A DNA stretch of 44,013 bases, from positions 1 to 44,013 of the forward strand of contig JAFLEH010000042.1 of the NCBI GenBank assembly GCA_017301995.1. Reading direction: 5' to 3'. Positions within the stretch are counted from its first letter, which is position 1. Every line of letters begins with the position of its first letter. The notes beneath the pieces were generated by a model. The model saw only the letters and a program-made list of their open reading frames with translations. It ran no database searches and was not told the DNA's origin. This DNA comes from Verrucomicrobiota bacterium. GTDB lineage: Bacteria; Verrucomicrobiota; Verrucomicrobiia; Verrucomicrobiales; Akkermansiaceae. The position numbers were made by a program, and so were the translations under genes. Positions 42,370-44,013 of the stretch are shown piece by piece.

Positions 42370-43474
42370 GGCGCACGGCTCCTTCCCACACCGGCTTCAG
42401 GCATTGGTTCAGGACCGCTTCCGCGGCTTCCTCCCCGCGGCCACCCACATGGCGCAGATCCAACCAGGTTTGCACCGGATTGGTGCGAGCCGGCATTTCT
42501 CCATTTCCCGCGTCCCGCAGATAGAACACCCCGTCATCCTCCGGAACCAGCACCACCAGGTTTTCCCCGGTATCCACCCGCTTCGCGTCCGCGACCCGGA
42601 CGAATTCGTCCAACGCGGCGTCGCTGACATAGAGCCATGTCTTGTTCTGGCGGACACAGGGCGCCTGAAAGTCCGCGGCTGAAAAGGCGGCATACACGAT
42701 CTCACCCGCGGAAGGGTTCATGGTTTGCAACCGGTTCCGCAACTCCTGTGGCTTCAACAGCGTGAAATAGCCGATTCTCCGATGTCGTTCGAACCGGTAG
42801 GACTTTCGCCAGACATCCAACAATCCGATCGCATCCTTCACCCGGAACTTTCCGTCATCGCGTTGCTCCAGCCACGCTTCATCGCGCAGATGCGAGACCA
42901 CCTTGTTCACCAGTCCGATGCTGACCCCCGGCTCGCAATGCATCCGCAAGGCGGTCTGCGACCAGTTTACCGCGGCGTTCCGGGGTGCCAGCAACGCGCG
43001 CAGCACCCGCGCGGATGCCGCCGAGCTGAGATTCGCCTTCGGTCGCTGCCGTTCATGCACGGCGGCAAGGCCCGTCCGCTCGATGTAGAGCGCGCCGGGA
43101 ACCACCAAGCGGCAGTTGCCCGCCAGATCAAACCAACTCCATCCATGACCCTCGCAAAGCTCCGCCATCCGGGGCGAAATATGGGGTGCCGCCAGCACCG
43201 GAACCACGGTTCCCCTCGAGCCATGTTGAAGAATCCGGTTGCTAAGGTTCACAAAGGGAAACTGCGAAGGTCGCGGCAAGTCCCTGCACTCCACCCACAG
43301 TTCCACCCGATCGTTGGAACGCGGCAATTCCAATTCTCCCATAATATCGAAGGATCGGTCCGATGCCGCCGGATTTCTCCAAACCTTGACGCCCGTCCCG
43401 AGCCCGGGGACTGCCCCGAGGATCACACGCAGCCTGTTCTCAAGCTCTCGCTCAAGCGAATCCTGCGCTTTCAT
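42362..43474 (-). CDS. AbiEi-like winged-helix antitoxin and repressor candidate
   Basis: From ATG 43474 the 370-residue product has an N-terminal domain with VELWVECRDLPR, resembling a restriction-like strand, and WSWFDLAGNCRLVVPGALYI, a segment typical of AbiEi-like proteins. A winged-helix region follows (SAASARVLRALLA, then GVSIGLVNKVVSHLRDEAWL), and then a C-terminal alpha/beta half. It precedes a nucleotidyltransferase in the usual AbiE order. A GTG at 43540 would add 22 residues but would place a palindromic operator inside the coding region, so 43474 is preferred. Autoregulation is suggested by two three-half-site operators upstream. Confidence 0.75.
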   Translation of the reverse strand: MKAQDSLERELENRLRVILGAVPGLGTGVKVWRNPAASDRSFDIMGELELPRSNDRVELWVECRDLPRPSQFPFVNLSNRILQHGSRGTVVPVLAAPHISPRMAELCEGHGWSWFDLAGNCRLVVPGALYIERTGLAAVHERQRPKANLSSAASARVLRALLAPRNAAVNWSQTALRMHCEPGVSIGLVNKVVSHLRDEAWLEQRDDGKFRVKDAIGLLDVWRKSYRFERHRRIGYFTLLKPQELRNRLQTMNPSAGEIVYAAFSAADFQAPCVRQNKTWLYVSDAALDEFVRVADAKRVDTGENLVVLVPEDDGVFYLRDAGNGEMPARTNPVQTWLDLRHVGGRGEEAAEAVLNQCLKPVWEGAVRHV

Positions 43475-43486
43475 GGAAATGGATGG

Positions 43487-43523
43487 TTTCACGCCGTCGT
43501 GAATAGATCCATTTTCGTGAAAG
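43487..43523 (-). promoter_or_regulatory. Operator 1 of the AbiE-like operon
   Basis: Half-sites TTTCACG (43487), CGTGAAT (43498) and CGTGAAA (43516) begin at offsets 0, 11 and 29. The first two form an inverted repeat with a four-base spacer. It lies 13 bases upstream of the preferred AbiEi-like start. The same geometry recurs at 43742. Confidence 0.7.
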
Positions 43524-43589
43524 TCAACGATATTTTTCACAATTCAGAGATCCTGATCCGAGGTCTTGTTTTCCGCTCCACTGCGTTTG

Positions 43590-43716
43590 CCGGTCGGAAA
43601 ATGGTTTGGCTCCATCGGGCCAAGAAGCCAGAGACCAGAAACCGGAAACCAGAAAGAAAGCACCATTCATCGACTTCGCTGCCGCCGCGAATTGTGCCAA
43701 ATCATTTTCCGACCGG
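43590..43716. mobile_element. MITE-like element of 127 bp between the two operators
   Basis: Terminal inverted repeats of 21 bases (43590-43610 and 43696-43716) differ at one base; the arm begins CCGGTCGGAAAATG. The interior is a purine-rich, repetitive ACCAGAAA-type sequence with no gene. Confidence 0.6.
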
Positions 43717-43741
43717 ATCAGGATGTCTGCAATTATCGTAT

Positions 43742-43778
43742 TTTCACGTGTTCGTGAAATACCCATAAATCGTGAAAG
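43742..43778 (-). promoter_or_regulatory. Operator 2 of the AbiE-like operon
   Basis: Half-sites TTTCACG (43742), CGTGAAA (43753) and CGTGAAA (43771) begin at offsets 0, 11 and 29, identical in order and spacing to operator 1. Spacer bases differ, so the half-sites look selectively kept. Confidence 0.7.
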
Positions 43779-43892
43779 CGTGGCAAACATGGCACCCGAT
43801 GCTTGAAAGATTGACCTCGAGGACAAGTGCCATCGATGCCGCCCCGGATTGATGATTGCCGATTTTTGAATTGGGAGATCTGACCGGGTCCG

Positions 43893-43938
43893 GGTTCAGA
43901 ACATGGGTAACACAATAGGTTCAATACATGGGTAACAC
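43893..43938. repeat. Paired 21-bp repeats before an insertion-sequence transposase
   Basis: Two copies (43893-43913 and 43918-43938) of GGTTC, three variable bases, then CATGGGTAACAC, at a period of 25 bases. They lie 38 bases before the transposase start and probably mark the end of the element. Confidence 0.6.
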
Positions 43939-43975
43939 CTTGCCAACCCGGAGAGCGATCCGAAGGTCTCCGGAA

Positions 43976-44013
43976 ATGCCATGGAAAACCACCCTGAAAA
44001 TGAACGAAAAAAT
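43976..44013 (+). CDS. Start of an IS481-like transposase (cut by window edge)
   Basis: Twelve codons are visible: MPWKTTLKMNEK. Many IS481/IS3-type integrase-core transposases in this group begin MPWK followed by a Met-Asn/Ser-Glu helix, so the match is suggestive. The preceding ATGGGTAACAC repeats support an insertion sequence. Most of the gene lies beyond the window. Confidence 0.5.
   Translation, partial: MPWKTTLKMNEK

Larger units (their letters stand above)
43541..43975. other. Intergenic region holding operator 2, a MITE-like element and insertion-sequence repeats
   Basis: No convincing gene lies here. A 100-codon minus-strand frame (43524-43826) translates repeat-like sequence and was rejected. 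The named elements inside are listed separately; the rest shows nothing I can identify. Confidence 0.6.

Noticed and set aside
43524..43826. Minus-strand frame of 100 codons
   Set aside because: Spans the MITE-like element and both strands of repeat sequence; translation reads as repeat-derived.
1..44013. tRNA, rRNA and CRISPR search by eye
   Set aside because: No tRNA-like T-arm with matching acceptor stem, no rRNA segment and no array with constant repeats and variable spacers was seen.

Overview
The window is a GC-rich chromosomal segment (about 60-65% G+C by eye) that looks like Verrucomicrobiota or a close relative of the PVC group. This is inferred from gene content: a PEP-CTERM secreted protein, an ECF sigma factor next to a zinc-ribbon Ser/Thr kinase, several large secreted proteins of unknown function, DUF3142, DUF4105 and DUF2891 proteins, a RAYT transposase, and many starts without a clear Shine-Dalgarno sequence. 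No rRNA, tRNA or CRISPR array was recognised.

Layout. (1) 1-2.3 kb is a transposon graveyard: the start of a possible IS630-type transposase, a 5'-truncated IS66 transposase, and a complete RAYT (REP-associated tyrosine transposase) bounded by related AGGGACA-type repeats. (2) 2.3-4.5 kb is a low-GC island with a secreted leucine-rich-repeat protein ending in an orphan Rhs-core tip, a possible in-frame tail after a stop codon, and a small secreted protein. (3) 4.9-13.3 kb is mostly minus strand: PEP-CTERM protein, U32 peptidase/RlhA-like protein, a divergent cell-wall amidase, then ydcF-like, CPBP protease, thrB and thrC. (4) 13.3-13.6 kb holds two copies of a 108-bp REP-like repeat. (5) 13.6-22.8 kb is plus strand: a sugar-hydrolase-like secreted protein, a phytoene-desaturase-like enzyme, a membrane-anchored unknown, purH and a secreted CAP-domain protein. 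(6) 22.8-24.5 kb is a minus-strand rhomboid-mazG pair. (7) 24.6-26.7 kb is GTP-dependent PEP carboxykinase behind a strongly structured, terminator-ended leader or small RNA. (8) 26.8-30.7 kb is an ECF sigma factor, a Ser/Thr kinase whose activation segment contains a REP-like palindrome in frame, and a secreted helical protein. (9) 30.8-35.1 kb is a three-gene overlapping cluster (DUF3142 lipoprotein, 727-aa repeat protein, membrane protein). (10) 35-40.3 kb contains DUF4105, L,D-transpeptidase, fucU, cutC, a secreted protein and DUF2891. (11) 40.4-44 kb contains a MITE-like palindrome, a GreA-like factor and a minus-strand AbiE-like defence operon (AbiEi-like antitoxin, nucleotidyltransferase, small acidic protein) behind two copies of a three-half-site operator, with a second MITE-like element between the operators and the start of an IS481-like transposase at the edge.

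The core genes serve amino-acid, purine, central-carbon and envelope functions. The accessory interest lies in three places: the LRR-Rhs island, the kinase whose activation loop appears to come from a mobile palindrome, and the AbiE-like operon with its duplicated operator. A hexamer, CTAACC/GGTTAG, is scattered through the core genes in rare codons in more than one reading frame and orientation.
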